Positions 34,130 to 46,379 of a stretch of 64,000 nt of DNA are shown in pieces. Position 1 is the first letter of the stretch. Each line of letters starts with the position of its first letter. The notes below the pieces were generated by a model that saw only the letters and a list, made by a program, of their open reading frames with translations, was not told the DNA's origin and made no database searches. The translations under genes and the position numbers were made by a program. Origin of the DNA: Coriaria nepalensis (Eukaryota; Streptophyta; Magnoliopsida; Cucurbitales; Coriariaceae); assembly GCA_027186245.1 (NCBI GenBank), contig CP114493.1:6703501-6767500 (forward strand). The letters run 5' to 3'.

Positions 34130-35600
34130 CTACTAATCTTAAATTAGGTTTAATCTTTTCTTTTAGTTTAGTATAGTTTAGTTTAATTTTTTATTTTATT
34201 TTTCTTTCTTTTATTTTTAATTTTTAAACATTGAAGACATTGTCTGATTTTGATTGGGGCTGGTAGCATATTCATGCACTTATTGCATTCTCTAGCATTT
34301 CTTATTTGAATAAGTCTACATGTCATGTTTATGTTTGATTTAAAATTCTTGCTTTGCATCTATGGATTATATCAAAATGACTGGTTTAAGTCACTTTTTC
34401 TATCTCAATCATTAGAGAATAATTTCTGAAATCTTACAATACTAAGTCTTGTGGTAAGATGGATGACAATGCATATATCTAAGAAAAATCTTCATATTTA
34501 GGCTATATATGAGAAAAAGAGAGAGATAGACGAGAAAACAACTTCTGAACTTATATTGATCTTTTGAATTAGATATATGATGTTTATAACTATTGATATA
34601 TATTTTGTGATATGTTGGTTGAAATGTTGAAGGATGATATCAAGTTAAAAAACCTATGATGTAATTTTTTTTTTTCGAGCCTTATTTAATATTGCTTTAT
34701 AATTCAAAGAAAAAAAAGTTGAAAAATAAAAAAAAATAATAATAAATAAAGTTATTGTTAGAAAGTCAATCTCTTATCTTTAAAAATAATATTTCTTATT
34801 TTCTATATATTAAGTTTTATTATTATGTTATCATTTTAAATTGACCAATAAAATCTGGAAGCAGATTTATGGTAAGAGTGGTTGAAATTCTAAACAGCTA
34901 ACGCATATCTATTGGTCAATGTTTGTTCGCTAGTTTATCCTAAAATGTCTTTTCATTTGAGCGTACATCTGCTTTCAACTTCATGAAAAAAATCATTTGA
35001 ACTAAAATGATTCCTATAAGGATATGAAATTGATACTAGTGGCAACGGTGGTTAATGGGATAGAAATTAAAAACATAAATAAAAATTTTAAGATTAAATT
35101 TAGAATTTTAATAATCACTTAACAATTATTTAATAAGTATATAATTATTTTATTTATATTTAATTAAATGAAGAATTTATTATAATTTAATTTTAAAATT
35201 ATATATTAATTTTAATTACTAAAAATTTTAAATTTTTATTATAATTTATACTAAATTTTAAGAGCATCGTAATATTTATTTTAAAATGACGATGTTGTGC
35301 ATTATTTTTAGGGGATGTAGTTTTGAAGATGAAGAATCCTCTTGTGGAAGCTATTTCCAAATGTACGAGCTTGCTTCATCTTCAAGTCGGATTGTGATTA
35401 GCATGAAGACTGGTCGAGAACAGCCCACTTTTGCTGCAAAATGAGGTGTTCTGTTTCGTGAAGTAGGGGTTTATGAGCAACTTTCAGGTGAAATTTTTTC
35501 TAACGACATGTCGTCTAATGTTTGTTGCTAATATTGTGATATTACAAGTGTCATTTTCTTATTGGGTCATAAGATCCAACAAGGGATAAGATAAGTTAAT
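34130..35600. other. Non-coding DNA between gypsy remnant and PPR gene
   Basis: Very A+T-rich. The first part (to about 34400), with TTTAG and TTTTATTT runs, may be the 3' non-coding part of the gypsy element, but no LTR pair could be matched. Nothing coding is recognised. Confidence 0.4.
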
Positions 35601-35650
35601 AAACGCAGACACAGTGGCAAATTCTCTTCCAAGTTCTTCTTCAACCACCA

Positions 35651-35671
35651 CTCTCTCTCTCTCTCTCTCTC
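35651..35671. repeat. (CT)10 microsatellite in PPR leader
   Basis: A perfect CT run ending 6 bases before the PPR start codon, on the coding strand. Pyrimidine-rich leaders are common in plant genes and this may be part of the 5' UTR. Confidence 0.9.
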
Positions 35672-35677
35672 CCCTCC

Positions 35678-37543
35678 ATGGCCATTACCAGCTTTCCAGA
35701 CTGGTCATTAGCTTCCATAATCCCCAGAAAAAGAACCCATCATTCCCATACCATATCCACCTGCAAATTCTCTCACCTTCTCTCTTCTCCCACCTCAAAT
35801 CGTCCTCGCTTTCTCCATTCAAATTTATCCAACTCCCCCTCGTCAATCTTAGAAGAAGATCAAGAACAAAAACAACAACCACCACCAAATACACTTGATC
35901 TTAAAGTCCATCCTTCCTCCTCACCCAGTAGCAACGAAAACTTGAACGAATTTCTATCTGGATTGCTACAAGCTCCACAAAGCGAAGAACTAGTCTATGA
36001 ATACTACGAGAAAGCGAAAGAAAAGCCCGAGTTCAGACCAGAACAATCAACGTTGACAAAACTCATCCTCTATCTGGTAAGATCAAAGAAATGGGATCTA
36101 ATAATCTCAACTTCTAAAGATTTCAAGGATTATAATGTACCTTTACCTGATAAATCCACCTACTCTGCTTTAATCAGTAGCTGCATTAAAGCGAGAAAAA
36201 TCAGAGTCGTAGAGGCTCTGCTTCAAGTCTGTGAATCAGACAACGAAATCACTCCGACCGCGTTCGAAACCGCCATGAAAGGCTACAACAAGCTTCACAT
36301 GTTCAATCGGACCATATTAATTTTCCAACGAGCGAAAAGATCTTCTTCCACCATCAATGCCGATCCAGGTTGTTATTATAGAGTAATGGAAGCTTATCTC
36401 AAATCTGGAGATTCCGAAAAAGCCGTAGAATTATTCCACGAACTAGTCCACACCCATAAAGCAGACCTCAAACAATTCTCCCCTCCAATCTATCGGATTC
36501 ACTGCGAATCATTAGCCCGTTCAGGAAGAGTTTCAGAAGCAATCCAGTTCTTCAGAAAAATACAGAAAAACAGAGTAATACAAGAAGACGTCTCAATCTA
36601 CTCTGCTCTGATATGTAGTGTCGCAAGCAATGGACAAATCGACATGGCAGAAGAGCTCTTCAAAGAAGCAGAGAGCAAGAATATGTTAAGAGATCCAGAA
36701 ATTTTTCTAAAACTCATCTTGATGTACATACAAAAAGGATTAATGGAAAAAACATTAGAAGTAGTCAACGTGATGAAGACGACTGCAAAACTCAAAGTAA
36801 CCGATTGCATTTTCTGCGCCATAGTCAACGGCTATTCAAAACATAGAGGATACAGAGCGGCAGTTAAAGGTTACGAAGAGCTAACCTCACAAGGCTGCGA
36901 GCCAGGGCAGGTGACATACGCGTCGATAATCAACGCGTACTGCCGTTTAGGGCTAAATGCCCAAGCCGAAACGACATTTGAGAAGATGATCGAAAAAGGG
37001 TTCGACAAATGCGTGGTGGCGTATTCAAGCATGGTGGCGATGTACGGAAAAACAGGGAGGTTAAGGGAAGGAATGAGGCTTGTGGCGAAGATGAAGGAGA
37101 AGGGTTGTCAGCCAAACGTATGGATTTACAATACGTTGATGGATTTGCATGGGAAAGGGAAGGATTTGAGGCAAGTAGAGAAGGTATGGAAGGAGATGAA
37201 GAGGAGGAAGGTGAAGCCCGACAAGGTGAGTTATAGTTGTATCATAAGTGCGTATCACAAGGCAGGGGAGTATGAGATGTGCGAAAGGTATTATCATGAG
37301 TATAGGGTTAGTAGTAGTAAGGCATGTGGTGGGGGTGGAATCGACAAGGTGATGGGTGGGATCATGGTTGGGGTTTTTTCAAAGACGAGTCGGGTTGATG
37401 AGTTGGTTAAGCTTTTGAGGGATATGAAATCGGGAGGGACTGAGTTGGATGCTAGGCTTTTCAAGTCGGCTTTGAATGCTTTGAGGGATGCGGGGCTTCA
37501 GTCTCAGGCTCAATGGTTTAGAGCCAACTTTGTGGTTAGGTGA
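35678..37543 (+). CDS. Chloroplast-type pentatricopeptide repeat protein (621 aa, single exon)
   Basis: One uninterrupted frame. The first ~60 residues are rich in Ser, Pro and Arg with few acids, as in a plastid transit peptide. A Gln/Pro/Ser-rich linker and a conserved 'LNEFLSGLLQAPQSEELVYE' block come next. From about residue 155 to the end there are P-type PPR repeats of ~35 aa, for example 'VTYASIINAYCRLGLNAQAE', 'VAYSSMVAMYGKTGRLREGM' and 'WIYNTLMDLHGKGKDLRQVE'. No E, DYW or SMR domain is seen. Such proteins bind organelle RNA to stabilise, process or translate it. Overall layout suggests the Arabidopsis At5g13770 orthologue group, from memory and not checked. Lack of introns is normal for PPR genes. 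Confidence 0.9.
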   Translation: MAITSFPDWSLASIIPRKRTHHSHTISTCKFSHLLSSPTSNRPRFLHSNLSNSPSSILEEDQEQKQQPPPNTLDLKVHPSSSPSSNENLNEFLSGLLQAPQSEELVYEYYEKAKEKPEFRPEQSTLTKLILYLVRSKKWDLIISTSKDFKDYNVPLPDKSTYSALISSCIKARKIRVVEALLQVCESDNEITPTAFETAMKGYNKLHMFNRTILIFQRAKRSSSTINADPGCYYRVMEAYLKSGDSEKAVELFHELVHTHKADLKQFSPPIYRIHCESLARSGRVSEAIQFFRKIQKNRVIQEDVSIYSALICSVASNGQIDMAEELFKEAESKNMLRDPEIFLKLILMYIQKGLMEKTLEVVNVMKTTAKLKVTDCIFCAIVNGYSKHRGYRAAVKGYEELTSQGCEPGQVTYASIINAYCRLGLNAQAETTFEKMIEKGFDKCVVAYSSMVAMYGKTGRLREGMRLVAKMKEKGCQPNVWIYNTLMDLHGKGKDLRQVEKVWKEMKRRKVKPDKVSYSCIISAYHKAGEYEMCERYYHEYRVSSSKACGGGGIDKVMGGIMVGVFSKTSRVDELVKLLRDMKSGGTELDARLFKSALNALRDAGLQSQAQWFRANFVVR

Positions 37544-37549
37544 CTAAAA

Positions 37550-38100
37550 GGAAATGAGGAATCCTCGACCTTACTTCTGGAGTACATACTCACGACCGAC
37601 GAATAGAATTAAGTTGTGTTGATATGAATTGATAACAATAATTGAAAGGATTGAAAAGATTCACTCCATGAGTATCCTAAAATGCCTCTAAAAAACTTGA
37701 TAGGATTTTTTTTTGTTTCCCTTTTTTATTTTTTAAAACTCAATTGATTGCTAATTTGTAAACAATTATATGGGTTTCGTGTAACTATTTGATTGATTTT
37801 GAGTAGTACTTGGCTGTGTACTTTTACAATGGAGTACATATTCGTGTCAAGAATAAATAATTATAGTAATTAATGTTCAATATTACAAATTTGAAACTTG
37901 TAAACTCTTACAAATAAAGAATAAAGAATAAATAATTATAGTAATTATTAATAATTATAACAAAATAATATATTCATATCATAATATTATATCATAAGAT
38001 TTATGAATTTTCCGTATCGTTATATTGATGTCTTGAGGCATCCATCTCGTATCAGTGTCCGTGTTTCGTCGTATTAAAGTAATGGGTATCCCAAGCAGAA
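37550..38100. other. PPR 3' flank
   Basis: A+T-rich intergenic DNA between two convergent genes (PPR plus, defensin minus). It should contain both 3' UTRs. No other feature seen. Confidence 0.5.
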
Positions 38101-38103
38101 GGG

Positions 38104-38455
38104 TTAGATCAGAGAACATATTTTATAGCAAAGACAACGACCATTAAGGCCTTGGCAAACACCTCCAGCCCATCTTTCACGTTTGCAATTAGCATTACAC
38201 GCGAGAAAACTTGTGCACTTCATTCTTAGGGTTTTCGTTATACATCTCCTTGCCTCTGCCACCATTATCATTGGCCCATTGATTTCTGTCCAAACCAAAA
38301 AAAACAAAAACAACTTTTATAAAACCAGAAACTACCTAGTAGGGGGGATTGATATCTCAATCAGAAAGACATTATGCAATGATGGTTTTACCAGTAAGTG
38401 CAAGAAGCAGCAAGACGATGAATGAGGAAGAGAACAGAAGTGCAGAGCGATTCAT
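38104..38455 (-). CDS. Plant defensin / defensin-like secreted peptide (81 aa, two exons)
   Basis: Exon 1 is 38455-38392 and exon 2 is 38285-38104. The 106-bp intron is GT-AG with phase 1 inside the signal-peptide part, the classic plant defensin structure. The precursor opens with a hydrophobic signal (MNRSALLF..., Leu-rich), so it should be secreted. The mature part has eight cysteines spaced C-8-C-5-C-3-C-9-C-6-C-1-C-3-C, fitting the cysteine-stabilised alpha-beta fold with four disulphides. The gamma-core (GVCQGLNGRCLC) is present. It lacks the usual Ser and aromatic residue of the first loop and the SxxFxGxC block, so it is a divergent member. A role in antimicrobial defence is the family default. 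Signalling or metal-related roles are possible. Confidence 0.85.
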
Positions 38456-38459
38456 GTCT

Positions 38460-40440
38460 GTAAGAGAAAGCAAAGGTTAATAAGATCTGTAATTGTAGGG
38501 AAGAAGCAAGTTTTTCGAGGGCATATATATAGCTCTTGTTTTATCATTGGGGAGGATGTAATTTCGTAATATTTCCATTACAGTTGGAAAAAGGTTAAAG
38601 CGTAAAGGCTCAAAAATGTTAGGTAATAAAATTTGTTACCCACACCTTCAATCTAGACTATATATAGAACCTTTGTTTTTATGTTTTTACTAGCTGTTGC
38701 ACTGATATATAATTTTAGAAATTATCGTTTCGATCTTACCTATTAAAAAAAAATTTAAAAAAATAAAAATTATCACAAATTAAAGAAGTATTTTGATATA
38801 ATAATAACTAGAATGTTCTAAGATAGTTTTAGTTTATTATAGAGCAAGACGGTTCTTTTGTCCTTTAATGATATTATATCTGAATCTAACGATATTTTTA
38901 GAATTATAAGTAGATTTCTTCAAATTTATCATAATTTATAAGAAAATTTTCTTAAGTATATCCTCAATTATAAATTGATCACTTAAAATTTTAAGATTAT
39001 AATCTTATATTTATTTTAAATTATTAATAAATCCCGATAATTTTACCCTAAATTATAAGTTTTGTTAATTATTAATAGTTAATATTAAATTTAGCGAATA
39101 TTTACTTGTAATAAAAAAATAAAACCTCAATCAATAAATTAATACCATGCCTTTTGGCTTGTAGTAATTGGTTGACTTAAGGCAACTATAAGGGTGTTTA
39201 CTTGTATTTTTAGGAAAATTTGAAGATATTTATTTGTAATTTTCAAAATGTTAAAGGATCTATATGTAATATCAATTATATCAATAATGAGAAACTATAA
39301 TAAACCCCTCAAGGTTGATCTTTATTATAAGGAATCCTCCAAAATTTATATCGTTATAATCAACACCTTAATATAAAGATTAATTATGATGAACCCCTTG
39401 AAATTATTTTTCCATCTATTTGAAAGGATTTCTCCACGTGACATCGTATCTGTCACATTTTCAAAGACGATCGAGATTTACGCGCATGAACAGACAATGA
39501 TAGCGGGATAAAGACAGAATCTGTTCCCATTTTATTATTTTTGATATAACACTAATTGAACAAATATTAGATAAACTATTATTTAGAGACTGAATTTTTT
39601 ATATGAGTTTGCTTAATAAGAGCTTTAAAAAGTATATATTATTATATTACTTTTTAAAAATAATAAATTATTGTGCTAATGAATAATGGATAATAAATAA
39701 ATAAGTATATATATATATATATATATATATTTCTTTCTTTCCTTTTTTTTCCTTCTAATTATCAACTATAATTTTTCATTACTAAATTCTCCAATTCTCT
39801 CGATATATTTATAACTAAAATAGTAGTAGGTAGAAAGAAAAAAAAAAGGTCCCCAAATTATCAATCGATGTTTTTCAGTCTAGTACAGGCGGCCAGTGAT
39901 TTTGAGACACCTCATTTGCCACATGAGGTCGTCACATACTTAATCCCAATTTTAATATAATTATAAAAGATTATTTTTGTTAAAACAATGATAACAAGTG
40001 TTAGTAAATCTATTTTCGAAAAGCAAAGGCCACGATTCATCCACACTTTCTTTACCACTTTTGGTGAGAACATTTCCCACAAATTCAACAGGGAAACATC
40101 ATAGATAACATCTCAAACTTCTTCTGTTTTGGCCTCAAGAAACCATTACAAATATTCCCCGACACTACAATATCAGACAGTTCGGGTCAAATTTCAGTTC
40201 CACCAAACAACTCGATCAAACTCCTGTTTGCAAAATTTCAATCCGAACATAGCGAGGCCGAGATCGCTCACTTCATGTGAAGAACAAGAAATGCACTTCA
40301 TGCGAGGCAAGGTCGTCACATACTTAACCATCACCTTTCCTCATTACTAAAACTGTAGGGCGAATAAAAAAGGGCTAAAAATGGGATGAGAAAGAAGAGC
40401 CCTCTGCCCTAACCAAAAAAAAAAAAAAAGATCAAAATTC
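38460..40440. other. Defensin promoter side and MBD 3' flank
   Basis: A+T-rich intergenic DNA of ~2 kb. An (AT)13 tract lies at 39706-39731. A 17-bp string, GGTCGTCACATACTTAA, occurs at about 39927 and again at about 40312, perhaps trace of a small duplication. The right end should hold the 3' UTR of the MBD gene. No gene recognised. Confidence 0.45.
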
Positions 40441-40450
40441 CCCAGAAAGG

Positions 40451-41862
40451 CTAAAGACCATTTCGGGTTGTAGCAACTGAAAATGCAGCGAGCCATTCGT
40501 GTTTAGTCGAATCGGAAATTTTGTCCTCCCCTATAGATGGAGTCCATGATCCTTCAGAAGAGTTCGTGAGAACCCACTCAACCTTGTCCGGAACATCATG
40601 AAAATCAAAGTTCAAATCAACAGTCTTTGCATCCTGGTAAGATTTTATAAATCAAATATGACAAGAAGAAGGAAAAGGTTTAACTGAAAGGGGAAGTTTC
40701 AACATGGCTTGAGTTAAAAAGGGGCTTGACTTTTTGAACTTACTGGAGCAGTAGTAGCATCGGAATTCTCTGAAAATTTCTTTCGTTTCCTTGGTGTTCC
40801 GTTTTCTAAAAAATAAAGGACCTCTTTCCTTGACCGGAATTTACGGCCTGAGCCTGGCTCTACATAGTACTGCAAGATGAAAATGATAGTTTAGGGTCTT
40901 TCTATGTTGATTCCATTATCATATAATATTGATTTTCTGGTAAGCTACAAAATCATCATGTAAAAGACAACCAGAGCTATCTGAATAAACGTACGACATC
41001 ACAACGAGGTGGATTAAAATCTGAAAAATCAACGTAGCAATCCCTTGAAGATAGATGCTCTAAAGCTAGTATGTAGTCATGAACACTAAATTAGGCAAAA
41101 TATACCAGTTGTGTCATTTGTCGAAGGTTCAAGCTTTTAAGAAATGACTCGAACTGGTGGCCATCCACCAGCTCGGAAAAACAAATGTCATATAAAACTT
41201 CATCTCTTAGGAAGAAGATTCATCTGCAACCTGATGGTACAGGTGACTAGAACAACCTCAGTCTAACCAGCCAGTTTCCAAAAAGAAAATTTTCAGACTA
41301 ATCCTTATAATTTGTTCTCATTATTAATGCAATGGCATTGAGCACAAAAACCTTACTACTCTTCTCCCAAATGACATGCCCTAAGAATGAGGATCAGACC
41401 AATCAAATCCGGTTCACTAAAATTAGAGCTGAATTTTTTTCCTACAAGCCAAGCAGACAATAACAAGAGGATTTATTTTTCCTTTACCTTATCTATCGTC
41501 CCTGCTGTGGCACCAGAAGTCCGAACTTTATCCTCCACAATCCAACCAGGCGGCAACCAATTCGGCTTCTCCACTGACATCTTCCTGCCCGAATTATCCG
41601 TACCCGATACGGCACCTTCAGCCGCCTCTGTAGTTGAGGAGTATCGGCGAGTCTCTAGCGGCTTAGCCATTTTACGATTCTTATCTCGCTCCGCTCCATC
41701 AATTTGAGATCCGATTAGGGTTTCGTCGGCGGGGTGGATGAATGAACCCGAATCGAGGAGCGGGTCGGGAAGTATGTCGTGTGTGTGGGTTCGGGCCGAT
41801 TCGTGAAGAGGGAGGTTTGGGTGCGCCGAAGGTGAAGGTGTCGCTGATTCAGAGGCTGACAT
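40451..41862 (-). CDS. Methyl-CpG-binding domain protein, MBD5/MBD6-like (227 aa)
   Basis: Exons, minus strand: 41862-41488, 40869-40744, 40633-40451, all GT-AG with phase-0 junctions. The first ~100 residues are Ser/Pro/Thr-rich and look disordered. The MBD begins at 'KPNWLPPGWIVEDKVRTSGA' (~100-120), continues across intron 1 with 'DKYYVEPGSGRKFRSRKEVL' and ends near 150. The Arg and Tyr residues contacting methyl-CpG in plant MBD5/6/7-type domains appear kept (RxSGATAG, DKYY). A C-terminal 'WTPSIGEDKISDSTKHEWLA' block is also typical of this class. The protein should be nuclear and read CG methylation in silencing. MBD5/6 fits better than MBD7, which has three MBDs. Confidence 0.9.
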
Positions 41863-41869
41863 GAGCGAG

Positions 41870-43880
41870 CAGGACTAGAACAGTGTACAGTGTGGAAAAG
41901 TCGCAGGTCGAACAAATTCAAGCAATCTCTCCCCATTGTAAATTTCCACGTCAGCAATTTTAAAATAAAATAAAAATAAAATATACTACTGTTCATAAAT
42001 AGCCGACGTACGTAAGCCTTTAAATTTATAATTTTATTAAAATGTTAGTTTTATAATATTTTTATTAATAAAAAAGTATCTCATACCATTTTTATGTATT
42101 ATTTAAAAATATTTTCTAAAATAATTTTATATAATATTTCTAAATATTAAATACTTTATTATTGATTTCAAATTTGGTTTTAATATACTTAAAATAAAAT
42201 AATAGTTGACATTTTAGTAAGCTTTGTATGTATGGTTGGTCCAAACTCTCAAAATTATAGATAGTAGAATTTTAAAATCATTAAAATAAAATAAAATAAA
42301 ATAAAAATAATAAAAAAACCTTGTGTAAATATATGGCTTGCAAGTAAACAAAATATAAGGTCAATCGTACTATAAATAAGGTAGCCGAGGTTTAATATAA
42401 ACAAATTACACCAAATCTTTCTTATATTTTAATGACTTTCTTTATATACTTAATAGTTGTCAAATTAGTAAATTTGATTGTTTGTTTATATATAATTATC
42501 ATATTATATACTTTAGAGGTCGCGTGCATTAGCACTAATCCTAGCCTGTCGTTTTCAAGGCGAACTCTTAGGAACTAGGTAGACTCCTCCTGGCTCCTGC
42601 ACAGAATTGCGACGTGTCGGCTCGTTCATAGGGCACACTCATTAAGGAATAGGCAAAAGGAAAAGAAAAACTATTTGCACGTAAGTAACATTTGCCATAA
42701 CTATTAGATTAGAGAATATTGGACCATTCATGATGCTATTGGGTGGTTTTCCCTTTGACGTGACACTAATCCACCTAACTTTAGGTCCTCTTATAATAAT
42801 AATACACAGATAATAATATATTTTGAAATTTTTAGATAAAATTTAATTTATTATAGAATTCTAATTAGAAATATTAATATTATATATCATATAATATATA
42901 AATAAATGAGAAAAAGTCATACCATATTATCTTTATATAAATAAAATGTGATGGAAAAAGTTTGGGCCGAATTTCCATTAGGAACAGTGAAAGTGAGGTT
43001 TAGTTTAATCTGTAATGATTAAAGTAATAATTTTGCTTGGTAGGCTAAACTTTGTCGTTATTAATGCATTATGTAATTCACTAATTGGGTGATACGTATT
43101 AGGTTTCATCACGCTTAATTGTGATAGGCACTATAATTTTGTATACCAAAGTAACTCTCCCTCCCTCTATTATACTTTTGTGCTCCACTTAAACTAAAAA
43201 GATGAAATGAGTATAATACTACTTATAATGTCTTATTATATATATGTGTATTGTATGGTCTCAACGTACACTACCTTGATGAAAGGCTTTATCATGGTTA
43301 CTTTCTTTGATTGGCTCAAAACTAAAAAACTAATTACATAATATAAAGATATATAAAGTATAGTTTTACATCACTTCGATTTCTTAGCATCTAATATTCT
43401 AATTTAACCATATATTTCTTGCATTCTAAAAACAATAACATCTACATATTTATATTATAACAAAATTATACATTACGTACAAATATTTCATTACATGTTT
43501 AGAATTTCTCTACACGTTTTTATGTGTACAAATTACTTTATATATATATATATCATGTGTTTCATAACACATTACGAATGAAATTGGGTAGTGTGATGGG
43601 TCTTATCCACAAAGAGGAAAAAGGTTTTACACACGCTCTTGATGATGGCCCCATACATCTTCCAAAGTATAATAATCCTCCCCCCCCCCCCCTCTTCCCA
43701 CCCAAAATACTTAGTGGAAAAACTGAGGGTGCATATTTTATTGTCTCCCCTATAATTGACATCACCTACAAAATTCGTACGTCAGCACCACCACATTATA
43801 TTCCTCCTTAAATTCTTCTACTCCTCCAAGTAGAAGAAGAAAATAGAGGGAGAGAGAGAAGAGAGAGTGAGATAAATCAC
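41870..43880. other. Shared 5' region of divergent MBD and bHLH genes
   Basis: The two genes point away from each other with ~2 kb between start codons. The DNA is A+T-rich. A run of twelve or so C at about 43680-43692 and a GA-rich leader (about 43848-43873, GAGAGAGAAGAGAGAG) precede the bHLH start. GA-rich leaders can bind BPC factors, but that is inference only. Confidence 0.5.
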
Positions 43881-43884
43881 TTTA

Positions 43885-45527
43885 ATGGCTGAAGAATGCA
43901 CTGATCATCAAGGCTCTGTTGCTATTACATCCTCTTCTACACCACTCATGATTATGAACTGGTGGGATCATCTTCCTCCTCCCGGTTCGTGGAGCAACAT
44001 TAGCAACCCTAGTAGTAATTGGCACCAACTACATCCAATTATGAACCCTAATTGTCATGATGATGATCAAGATGACCATCTTTCAATCTCGACATCTTTT
44101 AATAGTCACACTCCTAATTCTAATCACTCGGGTCTCGCCGTTGAGTCAGCTCCTCGCCGGGGAATACTACTTAATCACGTCGAGCCGGCTGTTTCATCTA
44201 ATCAGAACTTGATTGAATCATCAGAACATGCTTCCGATCATCATAGTCAAATTTGGAGCCATGTTTTATCGTAAGCTACCTAATATCTCTTATTATTTCT
44301 TTTTTTTTCTCCTTCAATTTATAAGTTAAATCAATTTCTAGGTTGGGTTTGAGAGGTGATCTTTTTCACATATATATCATGAAAAATGAAATGAGGTAGC
44401 ACATGCACTGACTGATAGTGCAAGTAGAGTCAGCTAGCTAAGGTATAGGAGCTTACCAGTGTTAGTAATTAACTATGTTTACCGTACTGCATACTATGAA
44501 AGTGACTATACGTCGCAACATATTTATTCATTTGATATACTACTGTTTGTATGTATGTATCATACTCGCCTAAATATTTCTTATATTCATATATGCAGTA
44601 GTATTGAAAACAACAGTTCGGATCAAATGCATAACGATGAAGACGTGGCCGGAGAGAATTTCCTAGATGCACTATCATCTAAGAGCAATAACATGATCAT
44701 GTCAAGAGGGTCTCATTTATTTGATCAAGTACAGCCTGCATGCGATTATTTGAAAAAGCTAGACATGAACATGACTAGTACTTACAACGATGATTGGGAT
44801 CATGATCATCACTACCCAATAATACAAAGCCAATTAGTCGATAATCGCCCCGGATTCAACTTTAATCCTGATCAATTAGCATGCAATCCTAATACTAACA
44901 ATAATATTAGTACTATTAACTCCATATCTTCTTCTTCGATCGATAACGAATCATATTCGCGGACTAACGATGATCATGACTATTATGGCGCACTAAATAT
45001 GAATCGTGATCGTCATGAAACTACTTCTGATTCATACACAAGTACTGGGCCCAGAAACTTCGCTCATCACGACTTCATATCCTTCAATGCTCTTCTAAGC
45101 AAACCCTTGATCGATACCACCATTAGTCATGCTGCTAAGCCTGCCTCCTTCTTAAAATCCTTGAATTTGTCAGATCATCATGGTAAGAAGCAACATCGCG
45201 GTGCTAATTCTTCACCGGTAAGTTAATTAAACGTGATATTTAAGTTATTAATTACAATATTACATGTACATGTCCTTTGATTAGTAAGTGGTATATGAAC
45301 ATACATGCATGCATGCAGACGAGAGCTAGTACTGGAAGAGGAAATGCATCGAATCATGGGAAGAAGAAAAGATATGAGGACATGACTGCTTCAGAAACCG
45401 TCCTGATCAAGAAAACTAAGCAAGAAACATCTACAGCTGCAGCTGCATCTGCTAATAAGGTACGTTAGAAAGTAAATATTTTTTAAAAAACACTACAACA
45501 AATTCAATTAAATATTAATGCTTTTTG

Positions 45528-45561
<34 letters not shown>

Positions 45562-46377
45562 GTTGCAGCAACCAAAAGTAAAACTTGGAGACAGGATTAC
45601 GAAGCTTCAGCAAATTGTGTCGCCGTTTGGAAAGGTTAAGAAAACACTTCAATTAATTATATACCTTTTTAACTAGGTTTATTTTTTATTTTTATTTTTT
45701 ATAATTCTTTTAAGCATGTTTAATATACTGGTAAGTATATATATATTTATATATTTTATTTTTATTTTTATTTTATAATTATATATATATATTCTTTAGG
45801 TATTTCTGTTAACTTCTTTCTTCGACCTACCTACTTTCCCATTAACTTTGAATTATATAAAAAAAAAAAAAAAATTATTGTTTTCACTTTTCAGACCGAT
45901 ACTGCGTCGGTGCTACTGGAAGCCATTGGATACATCAAGTTTTTGCAGGAGCAAGTTGAGGTTCCTACTGATCAAATCTGAGTTAAAAAATAAATAAATA
46001 AAATAATTACAAAACTAAATAAATAAAATAAAAAGCTGTATTAAATTACTAATTATTACAACTTGATGCAGCTGTTAAGCAACCCTTACATGATGAAGAC
46101 TAACTCCCTCAAGGTATGTTCTGCATGTACATACATATTAATATACATTAACTGATGTAATTAGTAGGTTAATGTAAATTAATAAGTTCAATTTCAGGAC
46201 ACATGGGGCTGTTCGGAGAAGAAAGAGAGAGGAGGAGGACATCATAGTACAACGCTTGATCTGAAGAGTAGGGGCCTCTGTCTGGTTCCAGTTTCATGCA
46301 CGCCTCAAGTTTACCGAGACAACAATGGATCGGATTACTTGTCTCCCACTTATAGAGGCTGTTTCTATAGATCATAA
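43885..46377 (+). CDS. Atypical bHLH transcription factor, bHLH112/bHLH123-like (502 aa)
   Basis: Exons: 43885-44270, 44599-45217, 45319-45459, 45560-45634, 45895-45960, 46072-46113, 46198-46377, all GT-AG and in frame. The first ~330 residues are Asn/Ser/Asp/His-rich and mostly disordered, with '[14 protein letters not shown]' near the start. The bHLH lies over exons 4-6: '[20 protein letters not shown]', then '[20 protein letters not shown]' and LLSNPYM. The HLH is well kept, but the basic region lacks the His-Glu-Arg E-box contacts, as in plant subfamily XV. The end shows '[16 protein letters not shown]', a tail shared by bHLH112, 123, 68 and 110 relatives. It is a nuclear regulator that probably dimerises; some relatives act in stress response and root development. 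Confidence 0.88.
45529..45558. repeat. (TA)15 microsatellite abutting a splice acceptor
   Basis: The TA run fills the last 30 bases of bHLH intron 3 and forms the acceptor itself (TATATAG, exon starts 45560). There is no pyrimidine tract. The same short exon encodes the start of the HLH. Confidence 0.9.
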
Positions 46378-46379
46378 AA

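Noticed and set aside
40129..40350. 73-codon plus-strand frame near the MBD 3' end
   Set aside because: No family motif or signal. It overlaps the likely 3' UTR of the MBD gene on the other strand.
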